NCBI GenBank assembly: GCA_904501925.1
Contig: CAJGCO010000006.1
Location: 1-64,000, forward strand
Source: an uncultured Alphaproteobacteria bacterium
GTDB taxonomy: Bacteria > Pseudomonadota > Alphaproteobacteria > RF32 > CAG-239
Length of the DNA: 64,000 bases
Reading direction: 5' to 3'
Shown: one piece after another, positions 33,182-41,893 of the stretch
Numbering within the stretch: position 1 is the first letter of the stretch
Layout of the letters: each line of letters starts with the position of its first letter
The notes under the pieces: model-generated
The model's database searches: none
Told to the model about the DNA's origin: nothing
What the model saw: only the letters and a program-made list of their open reading frames with translations
Program-made: the position numbers and the translations under genes

Positions 33182-35476
33182 ATGGCTAATGCAGTTAAAA
33201 AAGCAACTGTAAAAAATGATAAAAATTTATCTCAAAATAATTTTGCAGTTTTAAGCCCTGTTGGAGAGAATATGAAAAATTTACTTTCTAAAAATGAAAT
33301 GGAATGTATTATTGATGGTAACTATGAAAATGTGATGTCTGTGCTTGGCATTCATAAAGATAAGGGAAGTAAAGAAATTTATATTAGAGCGTATAAACCT
33401 CTTACTAAATCAATTGAATTGATAGACTATGAAGGTAATTCTTATGGTTTGATGACTAAGCTTCATGATGGTGGTTTTTATCAAATAAATTTGGGGGCAA
33501 TTAATACAGATAACTTCAAACATAGATTTAAAATTACAAATAATAATGGTGATGAGTATATTGAAGAAGATATTTATTCTTTTCCATCAATTTTAGGTGA
33601 TATTGACGAATATTTGTTTAGCGAAGGTAATCACTTTGATTTGTATAAAAAACTTGGTGCGCATATTATGGAAATTAACGGCGTTAAAGGTGTTGGTTTT
33701 TCTGTATGGGCTCCTAATGCTAAAAGAGTTTCAGTTGTTGGTGCTTTCAATAATTGGGATGGTCGTGTTAATGTGATGCGTAAACACTATGGTTGTGGTG
33801 TGTGGGATATCTTTATTCCAAATATTGTTGAAGGCGAATATTATAAATTTGAAGTGAAAACTCATGAAGGACATATTTTAACTAAAAGTGATCCAATGAG
33901 TTTCTATAATGAAAAACGTCCTAATACTGCATCAATCGTATATGATATTAATCATTATAATTGGAATGATGGTGAATGGATGAAATATCGTCATGCTTAT
34001 AATAGTTTTGATAGAGCTATGAGTGTGTATGAAGTTCATCTTGGTTCTTGGAGAAGAAAAGGTAATAATGGTGAAGAGTTCTTAAGTTATAGAGAACTTG
34101 CTGATACACTGGTTCCTTATGTTATGAATATGGGATTTACTCACGTTGAATTTTTACCACTTTGTGAACACCCTTATGATGCTTCTTGGGGATATCAAGT
34201 AACAGGTTTGTTTGCTCCTACTTCTCGTTTTGGAAGTCCTGATGATTTAAGATATATGATTGATAAATTCCACCAAGCTAATATCGGTGTGATTATGGAT
34301 TGGGTGCCAGCTCACTTCCCTAAAGATGCTCACGGATTAATCGAATTTGATGGTACTCACTTATATGAACACCAAGATCCTAGAAAAGGTGAACACAAAG
34401 ATTGGGGTACAAAAATTTATAACTATGGTAGAACAGAAGTTAGCAACGTATTGTGTTGTTCTGCTCTTTATTGGCTTAAAGAGTATCACGTTGATGGTTT
34501 AAGAGTTGATGCTGTTGCTTCTATGTTGTATTTGGATTATTCCCGTGAAAATGGTGAATGGGTGCCAAATATTTATGGTGGTAATGAGAATCTAGAAGCT
34601 ATTTCATTTATTCGTAAAATGAATGAATTATGTTATTCTCAATGCGAAGGCGCTCTTACTTGTGCTGAAGAATCTACAGCTTGGCCAATGGTTTCTCGTC
34701 CAACTTCTATGGGTGGTCTTGGTTTTGGTTATAAATGGAATATGGGATGGATGAATGATACTCTATCTTATATTAGCAAAGATCCTGTATATCGTAAATA
34801 TGAGCATGGTAAACTTACTTTTGGTTTGTTATATGCGTTTAATGAAAACTTTATTTTGCCAATATCTCATGATGAGGTTGTTCATGGTAAAGGTAGTATG
34901 CTTGCTAAAATGCCTGGTGATGAATGGCAAAAATTTGCAAACTTGAGAGCTTATTATGGCTTTATGTGGACACACCCTGGTAAAAAATTGTTGTTTATGG
35001 GTAATGAATTTGCTCAAGATAAAGAATGGAATTCTGCTGAAAGTTTAGGATGGCACTTGCTTGATTATCCTATGTATAAAGGTATGCAAAATTGTGTTAG
35101 AGACTTAAACTTAATGTATAAAGGTAATTCTTGTTTGTTTGAGGAAGATTTCCAAGCTAAAGGTTTTGAATGGATTGATCACTCAAATGCTAATGATAGT
35201 GTTATTTCTTATATTAGAAGAGGTCATGACTATAATAACTATTTAATTGTTATTTCTAACTTTACTCCAGTTGTTCGTCATAACTTTAAATTAGGTGTGC
35301 CTGATGCTGGTGTATATCAAGAAATATTTAATAGTGATGATTGCAACTACTGGGGTAGTGGTGTGAAAAATCATGGTGAGCTTTATTCAAGAGATGAAGG
35401 TATGCATGGACGTCCTTGTTCTATTGAACTCACAATTCCACCTTTAGCTACTATTGTTCTTAAAAAGATACGCTAA
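33182..35476 (+). CDS. glgB: 1,4-alpha-glucan branching enzyme GlgB
   Basis: Introduces alpha-1,6 branches into glycogen. I chose the ATG at 33182 with GGAG upstream (764 aa). Two beta-sandwich modules precede the catalytic barrel: an N-terminal one starting near NVMSVLGIH and a CBM48 near GVGFSVWAPNAKRVSVVGAFNNW. The GH13 motifs follow: VMDWVPAHFPKD, GLRVDAVASMLY with the nucleophile Asp, CAEEST with the acid/base Glu, and LPISHDEVVHGKGSM. The duplicated N-terminal module is the long GlgB form. No other glg gene is adjacent, but a maltokinase-like gene and malQ lie 12-14 kb downstream. Confidence 0.96.
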   Translation: MANAVKKATVKNDKNLSQNNFAVLSPVGENMKNLLSKNEMECIIDGNYENVMSVLGIHKDKGSKEIYIRAYKPLTKSIELIDYEGNSYGLMTKLHDGGFYQINLGAINTDNFKHRFKITNNNGDEYIEEDIYSFPSILGDIDEYLFSEGNHFDLYKKLGAHIMEINGVKGVGFSVWAPNAKRVSVVGAFNNWDGRVNVMRKHYGCGVWDIFIPNIVEGEYYKFEVKTHEGHILTKSDPMSFYNEKRPNTASIVYDINHYNWNDGEWMKYRHAYNSFDRAMSVYEVHLGSWRRKGNNGEEFLSYRELADTLVPYVMNMGFTHVEFLPLCEHPYDASWGYQVTGLFAPTSRFGSPDDLRYMIDKFHQANIGVIMDWVPAHFPKDAHGLIEFDGTHLYEHQDPRKGEHKDWGTKIYNYGRTEVSNVLCCSALYWLKEYHVDGLRVDAVASMLYLDYSRENGEWVPNIYGGNENLEAISFIRKMNELCYSQCEGALTCAEESTAWPMVSRPTSMGGLGFGYKWNMGWMNDTLSYISKDPVYRKYEHGKLTFGLLYAFNENFILPISHDEVVHGKGSMLAKMPGDEWQKFANLRAYYGFMWTHPGKKLLFMGNEFAQDKEWNSAESLGWHLLDYPMYKGMQNCVRDLNLMYKGNSCLFEEDFQAKGFEWIDHSNANDSVISYIRRGHDYNNYLIVISNFTPVVRHNFKLGVPDAGVYQEIFNSDDCNYWGSGVKNHGELYSRDEGMHGRPCSIELTIPPLATIVLKKIR

Positions 35477-35482
35477 AATATA

Positions 35483-35600
35483 GGGGAAAATTTGAGCATC
35501 TAAAGCGGTCTTTTCGGGTAAATAAAAATTCATGTAGTTCTATCTACACTAAAATTTTTATTTCTCTCAAGCCCATCTTTATCTATCTCAAATTTTCCTC
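35483..35600 (+). repeat. large nested inverted repeat downstream of glgB
   Basis: Three nested helices: GGGGAAAATTTGAG (35483-35496) with CTCAAATTTTCCTC (35587-35600, one wobble), AAATAAAAATT (35520-35530) with AATTTTTATTT (35553-35563), and TGTAG (35533-35537) with CTACA (35544-35548). It starts 6 bp after glgB and may stabilise or end its transcript, but it lacks a T-tail. Confidence 0.75.
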
Positions 35601-35696
35601 CTTTATTAAAAGGGATTGGCGACCTTCGTGGTCGCTCTAAATTTATGTACTATTAGGTACACTAAAATTAAGAGTGCCCTTAAGCTCATCTCTATT
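35528..35696 (+). repeat. two tandem copies of a covarying hairpin element
   Basis: Copy 1 (35528-35583) and copy 2 (35640-35696) share AATTYATGTA, a 6-nt loop, TACACTAAAATT and then AAGCYCATCTYTAT. The stem-closing pair is G-C in copy 1 (TGTAG/CTACA) and C-G in copy 2 (TGTAC/GTACA), a compensatory swap that argues for a folded RNA or DNA. A GCGACC/GGTCGC hairpin precedes copy 2 (35619-35635). The rest of the gap to lptF is AT-rich with no recognisable gene. Confidence 0.6.
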
Positions 35697-35839
35697 AATA
35701 TTTATTCATTAATAGAATGTATAATAGTAAATAGATGTGGTAAAACCTTAAATTTAAAAGAAAAATTAAGAAATTTTAAACGTAGTAGGATTAAAAATAA
35801 AGTTTGAAATTTAAGATTTTATGAGATAACTTGGCACTT

Positions 35840-36967
35840 ATGAAGAAATTAGATATTTACATAATGAAACAAATAGCTGTTGGATTTTTGCTTGTGGCAT
35901 TATCCTTGATGTCTATGTTGTGGTTGACGCAATCTTTAAGATTTGTGGAAATGGTTACAGATAAAGGTTTATCTGTTTATTTGTTTATTGAAATGACATC
36001 GCTATTGATGCCAAGGGTGTTTACGATTATATCGCCTATTGCATTGTTTGTGGCTGTTATGTTTGTATATAATAGGCTGATTACTGATAGTGAATTGGTG
36101 GTTATGAAGGCTGTTGGTATTAGTTCGGTATTAATTGCTAGGGCTGCTGTTTATGTGGGTATTGTGTTAGCGATATTTAATGTTTTTGTTTTAAATGTTG
36201 GTATTCCTAAAGCTGAAGAACGTTTTAGAGATTTGGAATTTGAGGTAAAAAATAGTTTTACTAAGATGATGTTAAGGGAAGGGGCTTTTACAACATTTAA
36301 AGATAGTATGACTGTGTTTGTTGATAAATTTGAAAACAATGGAAGCGCTAAAGGGATTATTGTTAGTGAGCGTAAAAAGGCTAATGAAAAAGTTATAACA
36401 GTTGCTGAGAGTGGTATTTTGGAATATACAGATGTAGGACCAAAGATATTGCTTAAAAATGGTACAAGACAGACAATGAATAAGCGTACAGGGCAATTTT
36501 CTTCTATGCGTTTTGAAGAATATTTGGTTGATTTTGGTGATTTATCTGTGGCTAGAAAGAAAAATAAGAGTGTTAGAGAACGAGGTATTAAAGAGTTATT
36601 TAATGAAGCTAATAATCCTAATATTGCAAAGAAAGAGGCTTTGAGTTTTAGAGCGGAAGCACATAGACGTCTTATTGCTCCATTTTTTAATTTAGTGATG
36701 GCGTTAATTGCTTGTTGTGGATTGTTGGTTGCAAACTTCAATAGAAGGGGGCATGGCAGAGTTATTACTCTTTCTATATTATTTATGATTTTAGTTCAAT
36801 CTTTAGATATGGCGTTTGCTAATATGGCTAGAAAGAATGAGCTTGTGGTTATTTTAATGTATTTGAATTGTATTTTACCTTTGTGTATTACTGGATTTTT
36901 GTTGTATAAAACACCTAGTTTTAAAAAGAAAAAAAAGATGAAAATGGAGACTAGTAATGAAATATAA
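35840..36967 (+). CDS. lptF: LPS export permease LptF
   Basis: LptF forms the transmembrane part of the LptB2FG ABC transporter that extracts lipopolysaccharide from the inner membrane. The 375-residue chain (ATG at 35840; a TTG lies nine bases upstream) has two N-terminal and four further hydrophobic segments flanking a periplasmic beta-jellyroll (about residues 125-260). MKKLDIYIMKQIAVGFLLVAL and PRVFTIISPIALFVAVMFVYNRLITDSELVVMKAVGIS (split) match YjgP/YjgQ proteins. It overlaps lptD by 11 nt. The usual partner lptG does not follow. I cannot exclude that this is LptG, but position and N-terminus favour LptF. Confidence 0.88.
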   Translation: MKKLDIYIMKQIAVGFLLVALSLMSMLWLTQSLRFVEMVTDKGLSVYLFIEMTSLLMPRVFTIISPIALFVAVMFVYNRLITDSELVVMKAVGISSVLIARAAVYVGIVLAIFNVFVLNVGIPKAEERFRDLEFEVKNSFTKMMLREGAFTTFKDSMTVFVDKFENNGSAKGIIVSERKKANEKVITVAESGILEYTDVGPKILLKNGTRQTMNKRTGQFSSMRFEEYLVDFGDLSVARKKNKSVRERGIKELFNEANNPNIAKKEALSFRAEAHRRLIAPFFNLVMALIACCGLLVANFNRRGHGRVITLSILFMILVQSLDMAFANMARKNELVVILMYLNCILPLCITGFLLYKTPSFKKKKKMKMETSNEI

Positions 36968-39254
36968 AACATTAGCTTTTTTACTTATGGTGTTGGGAAT
37001 AGGTGCTGATGCTATTGCAGCTAATGAGCCAGTAGCTGGAGCTATTGTTAAAAATAGTAATTCGTTTACACCAACGGCTGAGTTTAATCCAGATAATCTT
37101 ACAAATGCAGTTCCGGTGGTGGATACTAAAAAAGAAAATCAAGAGATATTTTTTAGTGCAGATGAATTAGAAGCTGATGAAGCTAATTCAACAATTATGG
37201 CTAGTGGTAATGTTGAGGTTATTAGAGGCGATTTGAAATTAACTTGTGATAGAATCTGGTATAATCAAAAAAAGGATACAATTATTGCGCAAGGTAATGC
37301 AGTATTAAGACAAGAAGATGGTAGTGTTTTGTATACTGATGAAATTACTTTATCTGATAAAATGAATAAGGCTTATGTTGATAAAGTAAAAGTGATTATG
37401 AGAGATCAATCTCAGATTTGGGCAGATAGTTTTTATAAAAAAGAAAATGATGATAAAAGATTAAAAAATGCATCTTATACGGCTTGCGATATGTGTAATG
37501 GGAAGTCTCCATTATGGAGGATTGATGCCAGAAAAATAAATTATGATGCAAGTGGGCAAAATATAAATTATAATGATGCTGTGTTAAGAATTAAAGATGT
37601 GCCAGTGTTTTATTTGCCATTTTTATCTCATCCTTCTCCTGAAGTTAAGAGACGTTCTGGTTTGTTAATGACATCTATGGGTAGTTCTTCTTATTTGGGA
37701 CAATATATTCAGCCTACTTATTTTTGGAATATTTCTGATCATACGGATATGATTTTGTCGCCTTATTTTACAACTGATAAAAGTGGTATTGTATTGGGGG
37801 GAAAGTATAGACAATATTTTTATAATGGTCATGTTGAATTAGAAGGTACTTATTTGGAAGATGATGGTAATGTTGATGAAAGCTATAGATATAGTAAATT
37901 TAATCGTCCAAGTAAAAGAGGAAATTTATCGGTTGATGCAAGATATGAGATAAATGATTATTGGTTGGCTAATCTTGATTTAAATTATGTATCTGATGAG
38001 TTTTATCTTAAAGACTTAGGGTTGGCTGGTGAAGATGATGCATGGATGACTTCTAAGTTGTCATTTGAAAGATTTAAAGGTAGAGATTATGCAGCAATTG
38101 AAGGATATCATTATAAACTTACAAGTTATGATTTGAAGGCTAGTAATGATAAAGAATATCGTAGTCGTATGAAAAGTATGCCATTTGTTGCTCCATTTAT
38201 TGAGTATGAAAATATATCTGATGTAAATAAATATGGGGCATATTTAAGGACTAATATTAGTTCGGCTTCTGTGTATAGAGATACTGATGAGCAATCACAA
38301 AGAGTTTCAATGATTAATTCTTGGGAGTTGCCTTATATTAGTAATTATGGTGAGCAATATAAATTTGTGGCATCGTTGAAATCTGATTTGTATTATGTAA
38401 ATGATTATTTGTATAATGGTGAAGATGATTATGATGGTACATTGGCTAGAGTTTTTCCTCAACTTGGAGTAGAATGGAGATTGCCTTTGGTTAAGGCTAC
38501 AGATACTACTCGTCATATTATTGAGCCAGTTGTTGTTGCTGTTTTGGCTCCAGATGGTGATAATGATATTGAAAAAATACCAAATGCTGATAGCGCTGAT
38601 GCTGAATTTGATGATGCAAATATTTTAAGCCTAGATAGATATGCTGGATATGATAGAAATGACGATGGAAGCCGTATTAGTTATGGTTTTAATTGGAATT
38701 CATATGGAAATATTATGGGTAGAACTTCTGCATTTATTGCGCAAAGTTATCAGTTATCTGGTAGTAGTAGTTTTATGGAAGCTGTAAATGATGGCGATAA
38801 TAAGTTATCAGATTATGTGGGTAGAATATATGCAAATCCTCATAAATATTTAGATTTGAATTATAGATTTAGATTAGATAAAGATTCATTTGAGCTTGAT
38901 TATAGCGAGTTGGGTGCTAGATTAGGTGGTGATATATTTAATGTTTATACATCTTATATTTATTTGCAGCCTGATAATAATTCTTACTATACATCAAAGG
39001 AAAGAAAAGAGCTTTATATTTCACTTAATACTAAATTGACAAGAAATTGGAGCTTAGGTGTGTATGATAGAATTGACTTAACAGATGATGGTGGAAGTTT
39101 GGAGCAGGGCGGACATCTTACTTATGATGATGAGTGTTTTAGATTATCATTTGAAACTAAAAAGTCTTTTTATGATAATCCTACAATGGACGATGATTAT
39201 GAATTTGGTTTTACATTCTTCTTTAAAACCTTAGGTGGTATTGGTTCAAAATAA
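36957..39254 (+). CDS. lptD: LPS-assembly protein LptD
   Basis: LptD is the outer-membrane beta-barrel that inserts lipopolysaccharide into the outer leaflet. A signal peptide (about 1-22) precedes the jellyroll (FFSADELEADEANSTIMASGNVEVIRGD, split, near 62-90), then the barrel from about 200 to the end (FYLPFLSHPSPEVKRRSGLLMT, split). The N-terminal cysteine pair ACDMC (near 178) and a C-terminal cysteine in DDECFRL are present, the candidates for the disulfides that mature LptD. Length 765 aa is usual. It lies in an lptF-lptD-surA-rsmA cluster. Confidence 0.94.
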   Translation: MKYKTLAFLLMVLGIGADAIAANEPVAGAIVKNSNSFTPTAEFNPDNLTNAVPVVDTKKENQEIFFSADELEADEANSTIMASGNVEVIRGDLKLTCDRIWYNQKKDTIIAQGNAVLRQEDGSVLYTDEITLSDKMNKAYVDKVKVIMRDQSQIWADSFYKKENDDKRLKNASYTACDMCNGKSPLWRIDARKINYDASGQNINYNDAVLRIKDVPVFYLPFLSHPSPEVKRRSGLLMTSMGSSSYLGQYIQPTYFWNISDHTDMILSPYFTTDKSGIVLGGKYRQYFYNGHVELEGTYLEDDGNVDESYRYSKFNRPSKRGNLSVDARYEINDYWLANLDLNYVSDEFYLKDLGLAGEDDAWMTSKLSFERFKGRDYAAIEGYHYKLTSYDLKASNDKEYRSRMKSMPFVAPFIEYENISDVNKYGAYLRTNISSASVYRDTDEQSQRVSMINSWELPYISNYGEQYKFVASLKSDLYYVNDYLYNGEDDYDGTLARVFPQLGVEWRLPLVKATDTTRHIIEPVVVAVLAPDGDNDIEKIPNADSADAEFDDANILSLDRYAGYDRNDDGSRISYGFNWNSYGNIMGRTSAFIAQSYQLSGSSSFMEAVNDGDNKLSDYVGRIYANPHKYLDLNYRFRLDKDSFELDYSELGARLGGDIFNVYTSYIYLQPDNNSYYTSKERKELYISLNTKLTRNWSLGVYDRIDLTDDGGSLEQGGHLTYDDECFRLSFETKKSFYDNPTMDDDYEFGFTFFFKTLGGIGSK

Positions 39255-39267
39255 TTAGGAGATAATG

Positions 39268-40374
39268 ATGTTTAAGTTTGGTATTTTCTTGGCTATATTT
39301 TTTGTGACTATAAATGCTAGTGCGGTTGATTTTGAAGGTTTGGATAGAGCTGTTAAAAATAATAAATCAAAATCTATTATGTTTAGACGTAATCAGATGA
39401 GTGATGCTGAAATTGAGGCGAGACGTGAGCAAGAAAGACAAGCTAGAGAAGAAGAAGCTAAGGCTCAAGCGATGATGAAAAAAGAAGCTCCGGTTTTTAG
39501 GCAATATGATTTGTTTGGTAATGGATTGAGTATTGTTGCAACCATAAATGGAGAGATGGTTTCTAATAAAGATTTGCAAGAAAGGGCTAATTTATTTTCT
39601 TTGACTTCTGGTATTGTAATAAATGATAAAAATAAGGATATGGTCATCAATAAAGTTATGCAAAATATGATTGATGAGAAAATTAAATTTCAAGAAGCTG
39701 ATAAATTAGGGGTAAAAGTTTCTGATGCAGAGATTAGAGAAGCTTATGTAAATTTTGAAAAAAGCAATGGTTTGCCAAATGGTAAGTTTTTGGATGTGTT
39801 GAAAGAATATAAGATAAGCAAAGATGTGTTTATGGCTCAGATAAAAGCTAATTTGTTATGGAATAAGTTGGTGCATAGTAAAGCTAGTAGAAGTGTGGGG
39901 GTTTCTGATAGAGAGCTTGATGATGAGTTCAAAAGAATAAAGAAAGATATGAAAACTAGTAAATATATGGTTTCAGAAATTGTTATTAGTAGAAAAGATG
40001 CAAAGCATATTGATGAGTTGGTTGAGATTTTGCAAACGGATCCTAGATTTGAGTTGTATGCGGTGCAGTTTTCTCAAAGTGCTAGTGCGCCAAGTGGAGG
40101 AAAGCTTGGTTGGGTTGTTGCTGGACAATTAGCTAAGCCTTTAGATAATGTTATTAAGACAATGAAAGAGGGGCAAGTTTCTAAGGCAATAATGTATCGT
40201 AATGATTATTATATTTTAAAATTAGATAAGAAATATGTTCCAGGTAAGAAAGAGCAAGAATTACCTAGTGATGATGAAGTAAGAGCGTTTATTAAAAACA
40301 GAAAAGCTGATGAGCTTGCTAATAAATATATTCGCGATTTAAGAAATAAAGCAATTGTTGAGAAGAAGTTTTAA
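39268..40374 (+). CDS. surA: SurA-type periplasmic peptidyl-prolyl isomerase
   Basis: SurA chaperones outer-membrane proteins such as LptD. The 368-residue chain has a signal peptide (FGIFLAIFFVTINASA), a charged Glu/Arg/Gln-rich helix (about 44-70), and the SurA N-domain (IVATINGEMVSNKDLQERANLF near 90, KVMQNMIDEKIKFQEADKLGVKVSD near 130, both split). A single parvulin domain follows (about 225-320), with APSGGKLGWVVAGQL. One parvulin domain rather than two is common in Alphaproteobacteria. Of two adjacent ATGs I took the second, 6 nt after AGGAG. It overlaps rsmA at TAATG. Confidence 0.88.
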   Translation: MFKFGIFLAIFFVTINASAVDFEGLDRAVKNNKSKSIMFRRNQMSDAEIEARREQERQAREEEAKAQAMMKKEAPVFRQYDLFGNGLSIVATINGEMVSNKDLQERANLFSLTSGIVINDKNKDMVINKVMQNMIDEKIKFQEADKLGVKVSDAEIREAYVNFEKSNGLPNGKFLDVLKEYKISKDVFMAQIKANLLWNKLVHSKASRSVGVSDRELDDEFKRIKKDMKTSKYMVSEIVISRKDAKHIDELVEILQTDPRFELYAVQFSQSASAPSGGKLGWVVAGQLAKPLDNVIKTMKEGQVSKAIMYRNDYYILKLDKKYVPGKKEQELPSDDEVRAFIKNRKADELANKYIRDLRNKAIVEKKF

Positions 40375-41210
40375 TGAGTGAAGTATTAACTACAAAAGAA
40401 TTTGTTGAGAAATATGAGCTTATGGCAAAAAAAGCTTTAGGGCAGAATTTTTTGTTAGATGCGAATATTACAGATAAGATTGTGAGATTATCTCTTTGTA
40501 ATCAAGGATTAGATGATTTAAGCAATGAGGTGGTGGTTGAAGTTGGTCCGGGACCTGGTGGATTAACTCAGGCTGTTTTAAGAAAAAATCCTAAAAAATT
40601 TAGCGTTATTGAGATGGATGAAAGATGTTTGAGTATTCTTGGTGAAATTAAAGAATATTATAAGCAGTTAGAAATTATTGGTGGTGATGCGCTAAAATTT
40701 GATTGGGATAATAAGGCAAGTGTTGATGGCAAGTTTCATGTAGTTAGTAATTTGCCTTATAATATTTCGGTGGTTTTATTAACAAATTGGTTGAATAAAA
40801 TTGAAAATATTAAAAGCTTGACTTTGATGTTTCAAAAAGAAGTTGCTGATAGAATTACTGCAGATATTGGTTGTAAGGATTATGGTAGAATTTCAGTTAT
40901 TTCGCAATTACAATGTGAGGTGGTTAAATTGTTTGATTTATCGCCAACTTGTTTTGTTCCTGCGCCAAAAATTTGGTCATCTGTGTTATTATTTGTGCCA
41001 AGGCAAGATAGTTTAGATGAACAGACGTTAAATAAGGTTTCTAAACTTACAGAGCTTGCTTTTGGGCAAAGAAGAAAGATGATTAGACAGAGCTTAAAAA
41101 GTGTAAATGGTATTTTAGAGATTTTAGAAGAGTTGGGTATTGAGCCAACTTTGAGGGCTGAAAATTTGACACCTTATCAATATTTGGATATAGCCAAAAG
41201 GATAGTTTAA
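40374..41210 (+). CDS. rsmA: 16S rRNA dimethyladenosine transferase RsmA (KsgA)
   Basis: Dimethylates two adjacent adenosines near the 3' end of 16S rRNA late in 30S assembly. KKALGQNFLLDANITDKIV opens the protein. The SAM-binding motif VVVEVGPGPGGLTQAVL is near residue 45, and the catalytic SNLPYNISVVLL is near 124. AFGQRRKMIRQSLK near the C-terminus is the family's rRNA-binding signature. Length 278 aa is normal. Translationally coupled to surA. In related bacteria pdxA sits between surA and rsmA; it is absent here. Confidence 0.95.
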   Translation: MSEVLTTKEFVEKYELMAKKALGQNFLLDANITDKIVRLSLCNQGLDDLSNEVVVEVGPGPGGLTQAVLRKNPKKFSVIEMDERCLSILGEIKEYYKQLEIIGGDALKFDWDNKASVDGKFHVVSNLPYNISVVLLTNWLNKIENIKSLTLMFQKEVADRITADIGCKDYGRISVISQLQCEVVKLFDLSPTCFVPAPKIWSSVLLFVPRQDSLDEQTLNKVSKLTELAFGQRRKMIRQSLKSVNGILEILEELGIEPTLRAENLTPYQYLDIAKRIV

Positions 41211-41282
41211 GGATTATTTAAAAGCATAAACAAGCTATTATTTATCTTTGATGTAAAGTTTAATTTATTAAGGAGATAGAAT

Positions 41283-41864
41283 ATGACTGAAGGTGTTAGA
41301 TATCCAACTTTAGCGTTTATTACAGGAGGGGTAGGGCAAGCAAATGATGGTATTCCCCCTCAACCATTTGAAACTTTTTGTTATGATTCAGCATTAAAAC
41401 AAGCAAAAATTGAAAATTTCAATGTGGTTCCTTATACATCGGTTTTACCTAAAGAGATATATGGCAATATTGTGGAAGTAGATAGAGTTGTTAATCAATT
41501 TAAACATGGTGCTGTTTTAGAAGTTATTATGGCTGGAAATGGTGCAAATCGTGATGAGCATAAAGCTATTGCAACAGGTGTTGGTATTTGTTGGGGTAAA
41601 GATGATAATGGTGAGCTCATAGGTGGTTGGGCTGCTGAATATGTAGAATATTTTGATACACAAATTGATGATGATATTGCAAGAGGTCATGCGCAGATGT
41701 GGCTTAATAAATCACTTAATCATGAATTGGAAATTCGTGGGGTTAAGAAACATAGTGAATTCCAGATGTATCATAATTTTTTAAATATTGAGCAACAATT
41801 TGGGTATTGTTTGACTTGTCTTGGATTTTTGAACTTTGAACATGCTCCGGTTGTAACTTTGTAG
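41283..41864 (+). CDS. aaxB: Pyruvoyl-dependent arginine decarboxylase (AaxB type)
   Basis: Decarboxylates arginine to agmatine, consuming a proton. The 193-residue proenzyme self-cleaves to form a pyruvoyl group. The cleavage pair Thr52-Ser53 lies in FNVVPYTSVLPKEI, the same residues and numbering as I recall for chlamydial AaxB. GAVLEVIMAGNGANRDEHKA and the C-terminal acidic helix also match the family. AAGGAG precedes the ATG. The next gene, 29 bp downstream, is an APC antiporter, as in the chlamydial aaxABC system. No aaxA-like porin is adjacent. Acid resistance or arginine competition is inferred. Confidence 0.88.
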   Translation: MTEGVRYPTLAFITGGVGQANDGIPPQPFETFCYDSALKQAKIENFNVVPYTSVLPKEIYGNIVEVDRVVNQFKHGAVLEVIMAGNGANRDEHKAIATGVGICWGKDDNGELIGGWAAEYVEYFDTQIDDDIARGHAQMWLNKSLNHELEIRGVKKHSEFQMYHNFLNIEQQFGYCLTCLGFLNFEHAPVVTL

Positions 41865-41893
41865 TTTTATTGTAGGTTATTATGGAGGTTAAT

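Noticed and set aside
35616..35807. 63-codon frame after glgB
   Set aside because: It runs through the hairpin repeat and AT-rich spacer, lacks a ribosome-binding site and has no protein-like composition.
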